From Jatrophihabitans sp. GAS493 (lineage in GTDB: Bacteria > Actinomycetota > Actinomycetes > Mycobacteriales > Jatrophihabitantaceae): a stretch of 64,000 bases of DNA. Position 1 is the first letter of the stretch. Each line of letters opens with the position of its first letter. The translations under genes were made by a program, and so were the position numbers. The notes under the pieces are model-generated. The model did not search any database and had not been told where the DNA came from. It saw only the letters and a program-made list of their open reading frames with translations. This document shows, piece by piece, positions 8,197 to 16,754 of this stretch. The stretch is taken from contig NZ_LT907982.1 of NCBI RefSeq assembly GCF_900230215.1, positions 4,697,568 to 4,761,567 on the forward strand. The letters run 5' to 3'.

Positions 8197-9374
8197 GGAT
8201 CGACTTCCGCCACCCGCGCCGGTGCCAGTCGTAGCCGTTTGCCGGTGGCCGACCGCGGAATGGAATCGACTCTTCTGATCTGACGGGGGGTGACCGAGAA
8301 GTCGGCCAGACATCGCTGGAGTGCGGCCATGTTCAGCGTCAGGCCCGCGGCCACGACGACGTCGAACCCCTCGCCACGCACGTGATCGAGAGTCGGCACG
8401 CACGCGACATCGCCGTCAGCGACAACCGACTGCAAGCGGTGCTCGAGTCGGTCGAGGTCGATCCGACGGCCATTGACCTTAAGCAGCCGTTCACGGCGGC
8501 CGGCGAAGCGGAATGTCCGTGCGCCGGTGCGGGTGATGTAGTCACCCGTCTGGTAAGTGAGCTGCCGTCGCGCTGCCTCGCTCGGCCCGTCTGAGCCGCG
8601 GTGTGCGAGCCGTGGAGAGCGAACCCCCAGCAGTCGTTCCTCCTTCGCTCTACCCGGGTCTGCCAAATCGACCGGATCTGCGAAGTCGACGTCGGAACAG
8701 AGGGTCCAGTCCGGCTCATCCAGGCCGTGCGTACGCGTGGCGACGGCCCCGGTTTCCGTCGAACCGAATATTTCGACTAAGCGCTGCTCATCGGTGAACC
8801 CACGCGCGAAGTAGTCGCCAATCGCAGGAAGAACGGCCGTGCTATGGATAACCGTCATTTGCTTCGGGGAGATCCAGCCAATTGCCGGGTTGAACAATGT
8901 CGCAAATGTCGGCGGTATTGCAGCGACGATATAGCGCCCATCCGCAGCTAGAACTGGAGGCCTGTCACCGGGGGCCACATAAGTGATAGGCACTCGCAAT
9001 TTTGACGCCAGCAGCACCGTCGCCATCATGCCGTACAGATGCGAGGGTGGCGCGAACGATATAACCGAATCGGGATGGGAACCTTCGACCGTCGCGCCGA
9101 TCGCCCTCGCTACCACCTCGGCCTCCGACCAGAGCTGCTGGGGCGTACGAGACCAGCCGATCGGCTCACCGGTAGTGCCAGACGTCGAAAACACGACATT
9201 TTCGGTGACCAGGGCGCGGAAAATCTCCGCCGGTTCACCCTCAGCACAGCGTCCCCAATCGAGCGTCCACGACGAAGTCGACAGCGGCGAATGCATGCAG
9301 GCGAGCTGACTGGACCCCCGACCTGGGCCCAACAAATCAGCCGGATCGACGCTTCGGGGTATCGACGCAGACAT
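8193..9374 (-). CDS. Short AMP-forming acyl/aryl ligase (ANL superfamily)
   Basis: A 393-residue adenylating enzyme. The P-loop FSTSGTTGEPIGW lies near residue 62, EIFGSTETGAVA and YQTGDYI follow, and the hinge RLLKVNGRRIDLDRLE and C-terminal Lys motif PRSATGKRLR are intact. The P-loop lies about 100 residues closer to the N-terminus than in full-length acyl-CoA ligases, so much of the N-terminal subdomain is missing. Similar short ligases occur in aryl-polyene and dialkylresorcinol-type clusters. It probably activates the aryl acid from the divergent ammonia-lyase and loads it on CoA or the ACP. ATG 9374 follows GGGGGAGG; an upstream ATG at 9467 is less likely. It is the first gene of the operon. 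Confidence 0.82.
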   Translation of the reverse strand: MSASIPRSVDPADLLGPGRGSSQLACMHSPLSTSSWTLDWGRCAEGEPAEIFRALVTENVVFSTSGTTGEPIGWSRTPQQLWSEAEVVARAIGATVEGSHPDSVISFAPPSHLYGMMATVLLASKLRVPITYVAPGDRPPVLAADGRYIVAAIPPTFATLFNPAIGWISPKQMTVIHSTAVLPAIGDYFARGFTDEQRLVEIFGSTETGAVATRTHGLDEPDWTLCSDVDFADPVDLADPGRAKEERLLGVRSPRLAHRGSDGPSEAARRQLTYQTGDYITRTGARTFRFAGRRERLLKVNGRRIDLDRLEHRLQSVVADGDVACVPTLDHVRGEGFDVVVAAGLTLNMAALQRCLADFSVTPRQIRRVDSIPRSATGKRLRLAPARVAEVDP

Positions 9375-9719
9375 TCCTCCCCCATCAGCGGGCGTCTCTG
9401 CGCGACGGTACGTGAGTCGAACGGACCTGCGCATTAAATCGACGCATTTCGGGTCGTCAGGTAGCAATTCGGAAGCTCAATTCCCGAATTGCAAGTGTCA
9501 CTCTTCGTATACCAATCTTGACACCATGGACCGCTTGCCGTCAATCGATCAACTAGACGATCTCGACAAGATCGACTACACACGGAACCACGGCGATTAC
9601 CGAAGGTTACAAACCCGGCCGCGCGAAAACATGCGCTAAGCGAAAAGGTTTCCCACGGCGACGTCCAGCCGTATATTTGGCAGCGAAGTTCGCCTGGGCC
9701 AAGCGGCGTAAGGACCTGT
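9375..9719. promoter_or_regulatory. Divergent intergenic region between ligase operon and ammonia-lyase
   Basis: About 345 bp containing the 9-bp inverted repeat, a TTGACA hexamer at 9518-9523, a TATATT-like stretch near 9673 and AAGGA just ahead of the ammonia-lyase start. A possible 37-codon reading frame (about 9526-9639, + strand, rich in Asp and Arg, starting MDRLPSIDQL) has no clear ribosome-binding site; I do not call it a gene. Confidence 0.4.
9464..9492. promoter_or_regulatory. 9-bp perfect inverted repeat in the divergent promoter
   Basis: GCAATTCGG (9464-9472) and CCGAATTGC (9484-9492) are exact reverse complements separated by 11 bp. They lie in the AT-richer DNA between the ligase operon and the ammonia-lyase gene. 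The size and spacing suit a dimeric repressor or activator site controlling both directions. No regulator gene of the cluster is visible in the window. Confidence 0.5.
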
Positions 9720-11318
9720 ATGACCGTAGTCGTCGATGGACACACCTTGAGTTTGGCTGACGTTCAACTCGTCGCCCGGCAACCGACGACAAGTCTGCAA
9801 GCGTCTGAGCAGTCAATGGCTGCGGCACAGCAGTCGCGCGAACTGAAGGAACGGCTTATGGCCGATCGCCTGCCTATCTACGGCATTACCACAGGCTTCG
9901 GCGACAGTGTCACTTCTCAGATCGCCCCGGAGAAGGCGGCCGATCTGCAACGGAATCTGATTCGGTACCACCTGAACGGCACGGGTTCGGCGGCACCGGA
10001 GGAGGTCGTCCGTGCGACGATGCTGATCCGCGCGAATTGCCTGGCCCGCGGTCACTCCGGCGTCCAGCCCTCGATCGTGGAGCGGCTCCTGGAACTTCTG
10101 CGACAGGGCGTCTTACCGGAGATTCCCGAGCGTGGCTCGGTCGGCGCCAGCGGCGATCTTGTGCCGCTCTGCTACCTCGCGTCGGTCGTGATCGGTGAAG
10201 GACCGGTGCGATATGGCGGTACCGTCCGGGACGCGGCCGACGTGTTGGACGAAATCGGGCTCAAGCCGATCGTTCTCGAGGCGAAGGACGGGCTCGGACT
10301 CATCAACGGGACATCGTTCAGCACCGCCTACGCAGTGCTGGCTGCTGGCGATGCTGCCCAGTTGGCGGCTATCACAGACATCTGCACGGCCCTTGCGTCC
10401 GAGGCCCTGCTTGGAAACCGCGGCCATTTCGACCCGTTCATCCATCAGCAGCGGCCACACCCCGGCCAACTGGTCAGCGCGGCGAACCTGCGCGGCTTGC
10501 TGGCCGACTCCGAACTTGCACTGCCTCACAGCCAGATCGTCGACATGAACGATCCGCTGATCGTCGGCGGGCATACTCACACAAATCGCAGCATTCAGGA
10601 CCGCTACTCGATTCGTTGTGCCCCCCACGTAGCCGGCGTCCTTCGTGACACCCTTACCTGGGTCGAGACGTGGCTCGACACGGAGATCAACTCCTCCACC
10701 GACAATCCACTCTTCGATGTGGCCAGCGGCGCGGTACACAGTGGCGGGAATTTCTACGCCGGCCACGTCGCGCAAGCCATGGATTCCCTCAAGGTCGCGG
10801 TGTCAAGCGTGGCCGACCTGTTGGACCGGCAGCTTGAACTCATGGTCGACGAGAAGTTCAACAACGGTCTGACGCCGAACCTGATTCCGCGGCGCGAGGG
10901 CGATCACTGGGAGGCCGGCCTGAACCACGGTTTCAAAGGAATGCAGATCGCCGCCTCAGCTTTGGCTGCAGAGGCACTTAAGGGATCCGGCCCGGCCAGC
11001 ACGTTCTCACGATCCACCGAAGCTCACAACCAGGACAAGGTCAGCATGTCGGCTATCGCCGCGCGTGATGCTCGTCTGATCGTCACCCTCACTCGCGAGG
11101 TCGCGGCTATCCACCTGCTCGCGGCCTGTCAGGCCCTCGACCTGCGTGGGGTCGAGCAGATGAGTTCGCGCACCCACCCGGTTTACCGGCAGATCCGGCG
11201 GTATGTACCGTTCGCCGACACCGATCGCCGTATGGATGGGGACATTCAGACCGTGGTGGCACTCATCAAGTCCGGCGCCCTCGTCGCGGCGGCCGGCCTC
11301 GACACAGCCGGCTCCTAG
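9720..11318 (+). CDS. MIO-type aromatic ammonia-lyase/aminomutase, probably tyrosine-specific
   Basis: A 532-residue member of the histidine/phenylalanine/tyrosine ammonia-lyase family. The Ala-Ser-Gly triad that forms the MIO electrophile is at residues 143-145 (GSVGASGDLVPL). The catalytic Tyr loop is LPIYGITTGFGD (Tyr54). The substrate-selectivity position reads RYHLNGTG: His84-Leu85 matches the His-Leu pair of tyrosine ammonia-lyases, whereas PALs usually have Phe-Leu and HALs Ser-His. It would make 4-coumarate, or (S/R)-beta-tyrosine if it acts as an aminomutase; sequence alone does not separate these. AAGGA precedes ATG 9720. It is divergent from the AMP-ligase operon, which fits a precursor-supply role. 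A histidine-degradation role is unlikely because no hut genes are nearby. Confidence 0.85.
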   Translation: MTVVVDGHTLSLADVQLVARQPTTSLQASEQSMAAAQQSRELKERLMADRLPIYGITTGFGDSVTSQIAPEKAADLQRNLIRYHLNGTGSAAPEEVVRATMLIRANCLARGHSGVQPSIVERLLELLRQGVLPEIPERGSVGASGDLVPLCYLASVVIGEGPVRYGGTVRDAADVLDEIGLKPIVLEAKDGLGLINGTSFSTAYAVLAAGDAAQLAAITDICTALASEALLGNRGHFDPFIHQQRPHPGQLVSAANLRGLLADSELALPHSQIVDMNDPLIVGGHTHTNRSIQDRYSIRCAPHVAGVLRDTLTWVETWLDTEINSSTDNPLFDVASGAVHSGGNFYAGHVAQAMDSLKVAVSSVADLLDRQLELMVDEKFNNGLTPNLIPRREGDHWEAGLNHGFKGMQIAASALAAEALKGSGPASTFSRSTEAHNQDKVSMSAIAARDARLIVTLTREVAAIHLLAACQALDLRGVEQMSSRTHPVYRQIRRYVPFADTDRRMDGDIQTVVALIKSGALVAAAGLDTAGS

Positions 11319-11373
11319 CGAACCCGGGCGGTTGCCCACGCCAGGTCCCGCCGGCGCCGGTTGGTGGCCGGAG

Positions 11374-11739
11374 TCAGTTGGTAGCCGGCGACGACGCGGG
11401 TATCGGGGTGGGGAAGCAACACGGCAGCGGGCCGTGCTGCACGCCGGAGCCCGCTGCGTCCGGGGGGAGTACGAGAATCCAGCCGGCGTCGATGTCGTTC
11501 ACGTCGGTCAAGGCGCTGCCGTTGGGCTGCAGACGCCCCTTGTTTAGCGTAAATATCTCATTGAGACGATCACCGTCACCGAGGAATCGATCGGCGATCT
11601 CGAAGAGGAACTCCTGCTGCCCCTGGTATTCGTTTCGCACGACGTAGTAGGTGGACATCGGTCCGGGGCCCCGGGGTATTTCGGTCGATGCAGCCGATGT
11701 CGCATCGGAAGAAGCGGGCCGGGGTGGCGGCGACTGCAC
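11374..11739 (-). CDS. LysM-like domain, out of frame with the Hsp70-like gene
   Basis: This frame encodes a Pro/Ser-rich linker followed by a LysM-type domain (YYVVRNEYQGQQEFLFEIADRFLGDG to ALTDVNDIDAGWILVLPP). It overlaps the 3' end of the Hsp70-like gene by about 160 bp in another frame. That Hsp70 frame ends in low-quality, Arg-rich sequence, while this frame continues a sensible linker and domain. The natural product is probably one protein, Hsp70-like head, membrane helix, linker and LysM, broken by a one-base frameshift near 11735-11765. Independent translation from GTG 11739 or ATG 11658 is the alternative. Confidence 0.6.
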   Translation of the reverse strand: MQSPPPRPASSDATSAASTEIPRGPGPMSTYYVVRNEYQGQQEFLFEIADRFLGDGDRLNEIFTLNKGRLQPNGSALTDVNDIDAGWILVLPPDAAGSGVQHGPLPCCFPTPIPASSPATN

Positions 11740-12928
11740 TCGAGCGCGGAGTGGTCTTCGCGCCGGCGACCGGCGGGTGGCCTGAACCGCGACCGAGGTT
11801 GACCAAAACGATGACTACCAAGACCGCGACCAGCACGCCCGCAACCGCCCAGAGAACTGCTCGGCTGCGCCAGCGTGAACCGGCGGACCTCGACGGCACT
11901 GTGGACTTCAACGACGGCACCGACGCCCTCGATGAAGACGCGAGAAGGGTGGCCTCAGCAGGGTCTGCGGCGAGTTCGGCGGCGCTGAGCGCAACCACGG
12001 TGTCTGGGTGCTCGATGACGTCGACCGGACAGGCGACAGAGCTCTGCACTGTGCTGAGAAGCAGAGGGATCCGGGCCGATCCCCCGATTAGCAGCACGGC
12101 GTCCAACTGATCGGCCCCGGCTGACCGGATCGCCTCACTGAGAACCTGCAGTGCCGATCGCAACAGCGGCCGGATCAACTCCTCGAACTCGCCTCGCGAG
12201 ATCACATCGCCGTCGGGCGATCTCGATTGCTGCACATCGCTCAATTCGTGCTTCATCACTCGCACTTGCTGCGGGGACAGTCGGCTCAGCCGCTGCCCCA
12301 GCAATCCGTCAATCGCATCGCCGCCGACTCGATCCGAACCGACCGGGACGCCGATGATGTGCGGTACAGCCCCGGCGCCCCTCGACTCCAGCACCGCCGC
12401 TTCCACCGTGGCCCCTCCGACGTCGAAGACGGCGATCCTTCGGCCGGCCGCAACGCCTCGCGCGTCAAACCAGCGACGTGCGACTACCTGTGCATCACTG
12501 ACCACCACGCAGCCGGAGGCGCCGGCAAGCACCAGAACATCGTCGAACTGCTCCCGTCGAAACGCGCCCCACGACACCGGGCAGGTCACGACCACCCGCT
12601 CAGGACGTCGTCCCGCGAACTGCTCCGCCTCGGTGAGCGCTGAGGCCAACACCGCCGCCAACAACGTCTCAGCGGAGTAGGGTGCCGAATCGATCAAAAT
12701 CGGACTAGGGTCGCCAAGGCTCCCCCGAAAATTGTGGACGAGCCGGGTCGGGTCTGCGGCCCCGGCCCGCTCTGCGGCCGTGCCACAGATCAGGGTGCCG
12801 TCGTCAGCAACGAAGACGGCCAACGGTTCCGGCACCGCGACCATCTCAGCACCTACAACAGACTCCGCGCGGCTTACGGCAATCTTGTAGGACGTCGACC
12901 CGATATCCACGCCGGCCGCAACCACCAT
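11576..12928 (-). CDS. Hsp70/DnaK-like ATPase with C-terminal membrane helix
   Basis: The actin-like ATPase domain is clear: phosphate-1 motif GVDIGSTSYKIAVS at the N-terminus, phosphate-2 FDVGGATVEAAVLE and the adenosine motif LLIGGSARIPLLLSTV. No peptide-binding domain follows. Instead there is a basic stretch and one membrane helix (VLWAVAGVLVAVLVVIVLVNLG), then about 75 residues that look like out-of-frame translation. Such Hsp70-membrane proteins are common in actinomycetes and often carry extracytoplasmic binding domains. ATG 12928 follows GGGGGAG. The C-terminus appears displaced by a frameshift into the overlapping LysM frame. Its function is not known; sensing or scaffolding at the membrane is inferred. 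Confidence 0.75.
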   Translation of the reverse strand: MVVAAGVDIGSTSYKIAVSRAESVVGAEMVAVPEPLAVFVADDGTLICGTAAERAGAADPTRLVHNFRGSLGDPSPILIDSAPYSAETLLAAVLASALTEAEQFAGRRPERVVVTCPVSWGAFRREQFDDVLVLAGASGCVVVSDAQVVARRWFDARGVAAGRRIAVFDVGGATVEAAVLESRGAGAVPHIIGVPVGSDRVGGDAIDGLLGQRLSRLSPQQVRVMKHELSDVQQSRSPDGDVISRGEFEELIRPLLRSALQVLSEAIRSAGADQLDAVLLIGGSARIPLLLSTVQSSVACPVDVIEHPDTVVALSAAELAADPAEATLLASSSRASVPSLKSTVPSRSAGSRWRSRAVLWAVAGVLVAVLVVIVLVNLGRGSGHPPVAGAKTTPRSSAVAATPARFFRCDIGCIDRNTPGPRTDVHLLRRAKRIPGAAGVPLRDRRSIPR

Positions 12929-13010
12929 CAAGCTCCCCCGTTCCGTCCGTCCCACGCTCGTCCCCGCGCCGCGAGTGCAACCGTCCGTGCCATGCTCAAC
13001 GAAAGTCTAG

Positions 13011-14015
13011 TTGCCAAGAAAACCCTCGACACCCTTTCGTCACGCCTACCTTGCGAGCCAATTCGAATTGCTCACCGATCTGCTCGTCGCCGCCGCCGAG
13101 ATCAATTGGTTCGGCCCAGAACCACCCGATCTCGGTGACCTGCTGCGACGAATTCTGAGCGAAGCGGGCTCGGGCAAGGGCTTGCTCATGATGCCGGCCG
13201 GCGGTGCCGCCCGAAGCTCTGGTGGTGGCGCCAGAATAGATACTGCGACCGGCCAGCATGTGTGGCGGGTGCAGGACTCCACCTCGACGTACCGGCTCGA
13301 AGACTCGATCTCCCGGCCGCCCGGGACGGTGTTCGAGATGCCCGGAGGAGTCATCGTGGTCTCCGGAATCGGTCGACGCGATCGCGCCCGTCTCACCGAC
13401 GTCGTTGATCAACTCACCCCGGTTTGGCGGCTCGCCCAACGATCCATCGAGATGCTGGCCGACCGCGAGCAGTATGAGGTGTGGGTCGCGGAGATCGGCC
13501 GGTTGAGGGTCGAGGCGGCGGCGGGGATGGATGTCCTGCGGCGACGTCTCGAACGCGACCTGCACGACGGAGCCCAGAACGAACTGGTCGCGCTCACCAT
13601 TTGCACCTCGCTCCTGGCCGAGGAGATCCATGACAGGAGTTGGGACGACGCGCGGGCTCATGTCGCTCAGCTCGCCGATCGCTTGGAGGAGTCCGAACGC
13701 ACCCTCGCCCGCGCCGTCTCCGACGTCAGCCCCGACGCGTTGCGCGAAGACGGTTTGCTCGCCGCCCTGCGCTCGGTCGTTCCGCAGACGCCGCGGTTGC
13801 ACTTCGCCGATGGCGATGACCCGCCCCGGCGCTATCCCCCCGCGATCGAGGTGACTGCGCACTACATTGCGTTGGAGGCGATCACGAATGCGCTGAAGCA
13901 TGCGCCGGGTGCGATGGTGCACGTCCGGGTCACCGATGCCTACGGCCGGGGTGAGCTCGGGACGGTAGCCACGCATCAGTGCGACCACTCCGGCCACGTA
14001 GCCAACCGCCAATGA
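13011..14015 (+). pseudogene. Truncated sensor histidine kinase (NarL-family partner type)
   Basis: The dimerisation/phosphoacceptor region RRRLERDLHDGAQNELVAL (HisKA_3, His in LHDG) and the HATPase N-box ALEAITNALKHAP are present. The reading frame then changes character right after VHVRVTDAYGR: the G1/G2 boxes needed to bind ATP are missing and unrelated sequence leads to a TGA at 14013. The N-terminal region lacks membrane helices and may be a GAF-like sensor. The start is TTG 13011, with no strong ribosome-binding site. No response regulator gene is adjacent. The kinase was probably cut by a rearrangement at about 13950 and is unlikely to autophosphorylate. Confidence 0.7.
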
Positions 14016-15628
14016 TTCAACTACTACGACAACTACGACGACGACTTCGCCGCCTTCGCCCGCTTCGCGGATCAGACGTCCCGACTCGGGATCTGTGCCG
14101 ATGAAGGCAGCAAGCCACTGCCACTGACCGACCACCGAAGCCCCCAGCCAGACACGGGACGCGACCTATCGCCCGAACACGACCGGCACGACGGCATCGA
14201 TTCTGTATCTGATTCCGGCCGCGGGCACTTCAAGGATGACGAAGGGGCGACGAATCGGGCAGGAGTGGTACCCGGTCCGAGCCAGCCGCTCCATGATGAG
14301 CAACTTGATCCCTCACCTCACAACACAACCACGCTGCCTGCAGTCGAAGACACACCGAAAGGCCGCGAAGACGCGCTGCTACTTCTAGCTCAGAACGACG
14401 TTGCCAGCGCGCACGATGACCCCGCACCTCGCGGGATGATCACCTTTCCGCTCACCGCCATCCGATCTCATCAATCCGTTTCGGTATATGCAGGTCGTTA
14501 CCACTTCGCCGATATCGCAGCGTTGGCCGTCGGACAATCGGTACTCGTCTCAATCAGCCCGACCTACCGCCGCGCAATGTTCCACCAGCACGACGCGGCA
14601 CGTCGTGGAGCCACACCGAACACGACCTCACCCCCCGAACGGTCAAGATCGGTCGCTCCGCGGCAGTGACACTCATCGAAGCGGGACGTGCGATCGACCG
14701 CAGCCACGAAAGCGCCGATCCCCCACTTCTCGGTCCACTCGACCTGGAGGACCAGCTCCTCAACCGAGCCCGCTCCGAACATGAGCCCACGCAGACCACC
14801 ACACCCGGCGACACCGGGATCGGAACGGGCACGGCCTTCCCGATCCGGCCTGGCCTGATCGCATTCCGCGTCACAGTCACCGCAGCTCGGCGAGTGAATC
14901 CGAGGGACCCTACCGGCCAACATCTCGGACGGATATACATAGGAGGCGGCCACGCGCTCGAACACGCTGGTTTGGTCCCGGGACAGCCCGCTCTGATCGC
15001 GGCCGCCCTTGCAACCCACTCTCATTCCGCGGCCAATATGCCTTCGGCCCATATTCCCGATCAGAATGAAGAGGGGCTGGAAATATTCATCTACCAACAC
15101 GACGGCGGAGGCTGGCGACACACCAGCACGAGCGTGACGAGCTCGGATACGCTCAAACATCTAAGGTCGCTGGCCAACAGGGCATTGCAGGACGGTCGCG
15201 CGGTCGACTACACCGATCCGGCCGGGCCCATTGACCTCGGCGTGTCGACGAATGCAAACGTCGGCGAAGAGGACCTGCTCACGCGGGTGAGGAGGGAGGT
15301 GCGCAACGGCGACATCGCCCATGCCCCGACCGGCAAGATCACGTTCCCGGCAACCACGACCAGCCGTGACCTGCTCCAGAACTTAACCTACGCCGACTCA
15401 AACGGTCACAGCTGCTCACCGGAAAAGAAGCTCAGAGTCCTGATATGGACCGTATCCTGGGCCGGCTTCTGGCGATCCAACGCAATGAGGCACTCCCCCT
15501 CACTCAGCGGAATCCGCTTATTCAGGCGCAGGCTGGGAAATGGGTCAGCGAGGCCGAAGAGTTGCTCGGAGGACCCATTCCGACTCGCGGCCTGCCGGCC
15601 CAGTCTGCGGGACCGATGTAGTACCTGA
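14016..15628 (+). pseudogene. Degenerate gene with three internal repeat units, function unknown
   Basis: The frame directly after the kinase's TGA stays open to 14669 and then continues in a second frame to 15628. The in-frame sequences upstream of 14666 suggest a frameshift near 14600. The conceptual product has three similar units: a helix with LL and basic/acidic residues followed by G-x-I/A-x-F-P. They read ALLLLAQNDVAS...GMITFPLTA, QLLNRARSEHE...GTAFPIRPG and DLLTRVRREVR...GKITFPATT. A YDNYDDDF acidic stretch starts the region. I do not recognise the family. The final 60 or so residues look like non-coding translation. It is probably a relic joined to the truncated kinase. Confidence 0.4.
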
Positions 15629-15686
15629 CTTCTGAACGAGCCTCTTCGATGTCTGCGCACGGCTGTAGACGCCCGTCCCGTTGCTG

Positions 15687-15719
15687 GGATCTGTAAGGAA
15701 GTTGTGCAAGCGTCATGAC
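15687..15719 (+). repeat. IS256-like transposon end, diverged copy
   Basis: The 33 bp here match, with several substitutions, the sequence found twice at 28695-28808: both share TCTGT-AGGAA and AAGCGTCA at the same spacing. That pattern is typical of the terminal repeats of Mutator/IS256-type elements. No transposase is attached. It lies just outside the left attachment copy of the island. Confidence 0.4.
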
Positions 15720-15746
15720 GCCAGGAATTACGAGACAAAAATGGTC

Positions 15747-15789
15747 GAGCTGAGGGGATTCGAATCATCCCTGACCCCCACACTGCCAG
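15747..15789. repeat. Distal attachment-site copy (tRNA-Ala 3' fragment)
   Basis: GAGCTGAGGGGATTCGAA (15747-15764) and the 21 bases at 15769-15789 are identical to 29878-29895 and 29897-29917 of the tRNA-Ala gene. A 3-bp insertion and the adjoining base separate the two blocks. The match stops in the anticodon loop. It cannot form a full tRNA. Confidence 0.75.
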
Positions 15790-15920
15790 GACGACCTTGG
15801 CCACTTTCGTAGGTCAACGAAATCGGACGTCAAGTGCCTCTAGGCCCTAGAATCACTGGGTTGCAGGTGTTGACTGACGATGGATTTTGATGGCTGAAAC
15901 CCGCTAGAGTTGGACGTCTC

Positions 15921-15953
15921 GCGGACTTTCTGCGGACTGTTTGCGGACTGCCT
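15921..15953. repeat. Three 11-bp direct repeats beside the attachment site
   Basis: GCGGACT recurs at 15921, 15932 and 15943, exactly one helical turn apart, with similar bases following each copy. The array lies 130 bp inside the island edge and 100 bp upstream of the excisionase-like gene. Helically phased direct repeats next to an attachment site suit recombinase arm sites or an excisionase-binding array; this role is inferred. Confidence 0.5.
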
Positions 15954-16049
15954 GAGGTCACATTCGACCGAGTGCTGTACGCCGGACTATCAGCACGTCA
16001 AATGCCACCGAGACCGGCGCTAGATGATTCGTGCCGACCGGAAGGCAGC

Positions 16050-16430
16050 ATGCCGCGTTACCAGATCTGGATCAGCCAACTCCGCACACTCGACGTCGTA
16101 GTCGAGGCGGACAGCTTGGCTGATGCCGAAGCCCGCGCTCGGGCACGACTTCGTGATTCGTCCGACGCTCAGCCCTGGCTCGAGTCGGCAACAGTGATCC
16201 GCTCGGTACTTGACCAAGCGGTACCGAACGCCGCGCCCCGCCCCGATTTCGCCACGTTCCCGCCTGCCCAACAATTACTCAATACCACCGAGGCCGGCAA
16301 GTACCTCAGCATCAGCCGCACCAAGGTCTACGAGCTCATCAACTCTGGTGCCTTGGAATCGGTGACGATCGGGAGATCACGCCGAGTCAGTGTTGCGCAG
16401 CTTCAGCGGTTCCTTGAGTCCCAGAGCTGA
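16050..16430 (+). CDS. Excisionase-like helix-turn-helix protein with N-terminal extension
   Basis: A 126-residue protein. The last 50 residues, LNTTEAGKYLSISRTKVYELINS followed by a basic wing (SVTIGRSRRVSVAQLQRFL), match the excisionase/MerR-like DNA-binding domain used by actinobacterial integrative elements. The first 60 residues (RYQIWISQLRTLDVVVEADS, then Ala/Arg-rich) form a separate small alpha/beta domain that I do not recognise. GGAAGG precedes ATG 16050. It lies directly inside the left attachment copy, where a recombination directionality factor is expected. Because no integrase gene is present, it may now act only as a regulator. Confidence 0.7.
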   Translation: MPRYQIWISQLRTLDVVVEADSLADAEARARARLRDSSDAQPWLESATVIRSVLDQAVPNAAPRPDFATFPPAQQLLNTTEAGKYLSISRTKVYELINSGALESVTIGRSRRVSVAQLQRFLESQS

Positions 16431-16451
16431 GCAGTGACCACCTGTGTCGGT

Positions 16452-16754
16452 TCACTCCGCGGGCTTGCTTCCGCGAAGATACGCAGCGATCTTCGACGCC
16501 AGTTCGTCGACCTCATCGGAGTTGTCAATTGTCTCCGGCGAAAGAGCTCGAGAGACGAGCACAGCCTACCCGTCCTTGCGTCGGTGTTCCCTCACGACGT
16601 GCGAGCAGACGAGCTCTCCTGAGGCGTCGACGACCGCTGCAACGTAGGTCGCCGGATCGTCGTACGGGGTTACGTTCGCAATCGCCATTTGGCCGAGCTG
16701 GCTTGCATCAATCGCAGTGCCGTCAGGCCACAGTTCAACGGTCACTCGTATCAC
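16452..16754 (-). pseudogene. Small conserved actinobacterial protein split by an in-frame TAG
   Basis: The first 62 codons (MIRVTVELWPDG start, IANVTPYDDPATYVAAVV, ending VVREHRRKDG) look like a small conserved protein often seen in actinobacterial mobile DNA. A TAG at 16566-16568 follows. The same frame then continues for 37 sensible codons (AVLVSRALSPETID) to a TGA at 16452-16454. From memory, relatives end with a basic stretch, a Trp or other residue, and LVxRAL, so the tail seems to belong to the same gene. TGG to TAG would explain it. Function unknown. Confidence 0.5.

Noticed and set aside
9526-9639. Precursor peptide of a RiPP
   Set aside because: 37 codons without a ribosome-binding site or core-like Cys/Ser/Thr/Trp content, and no RiPP maturation enzyme nearby.
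12996-14135. Long minus-strand frame with a run of nine Val
   Set aside because: It is antisense to the histidine kinase, which has real motifs. The Val run is the complement of an Asp/Tyr-rich codon stretch.
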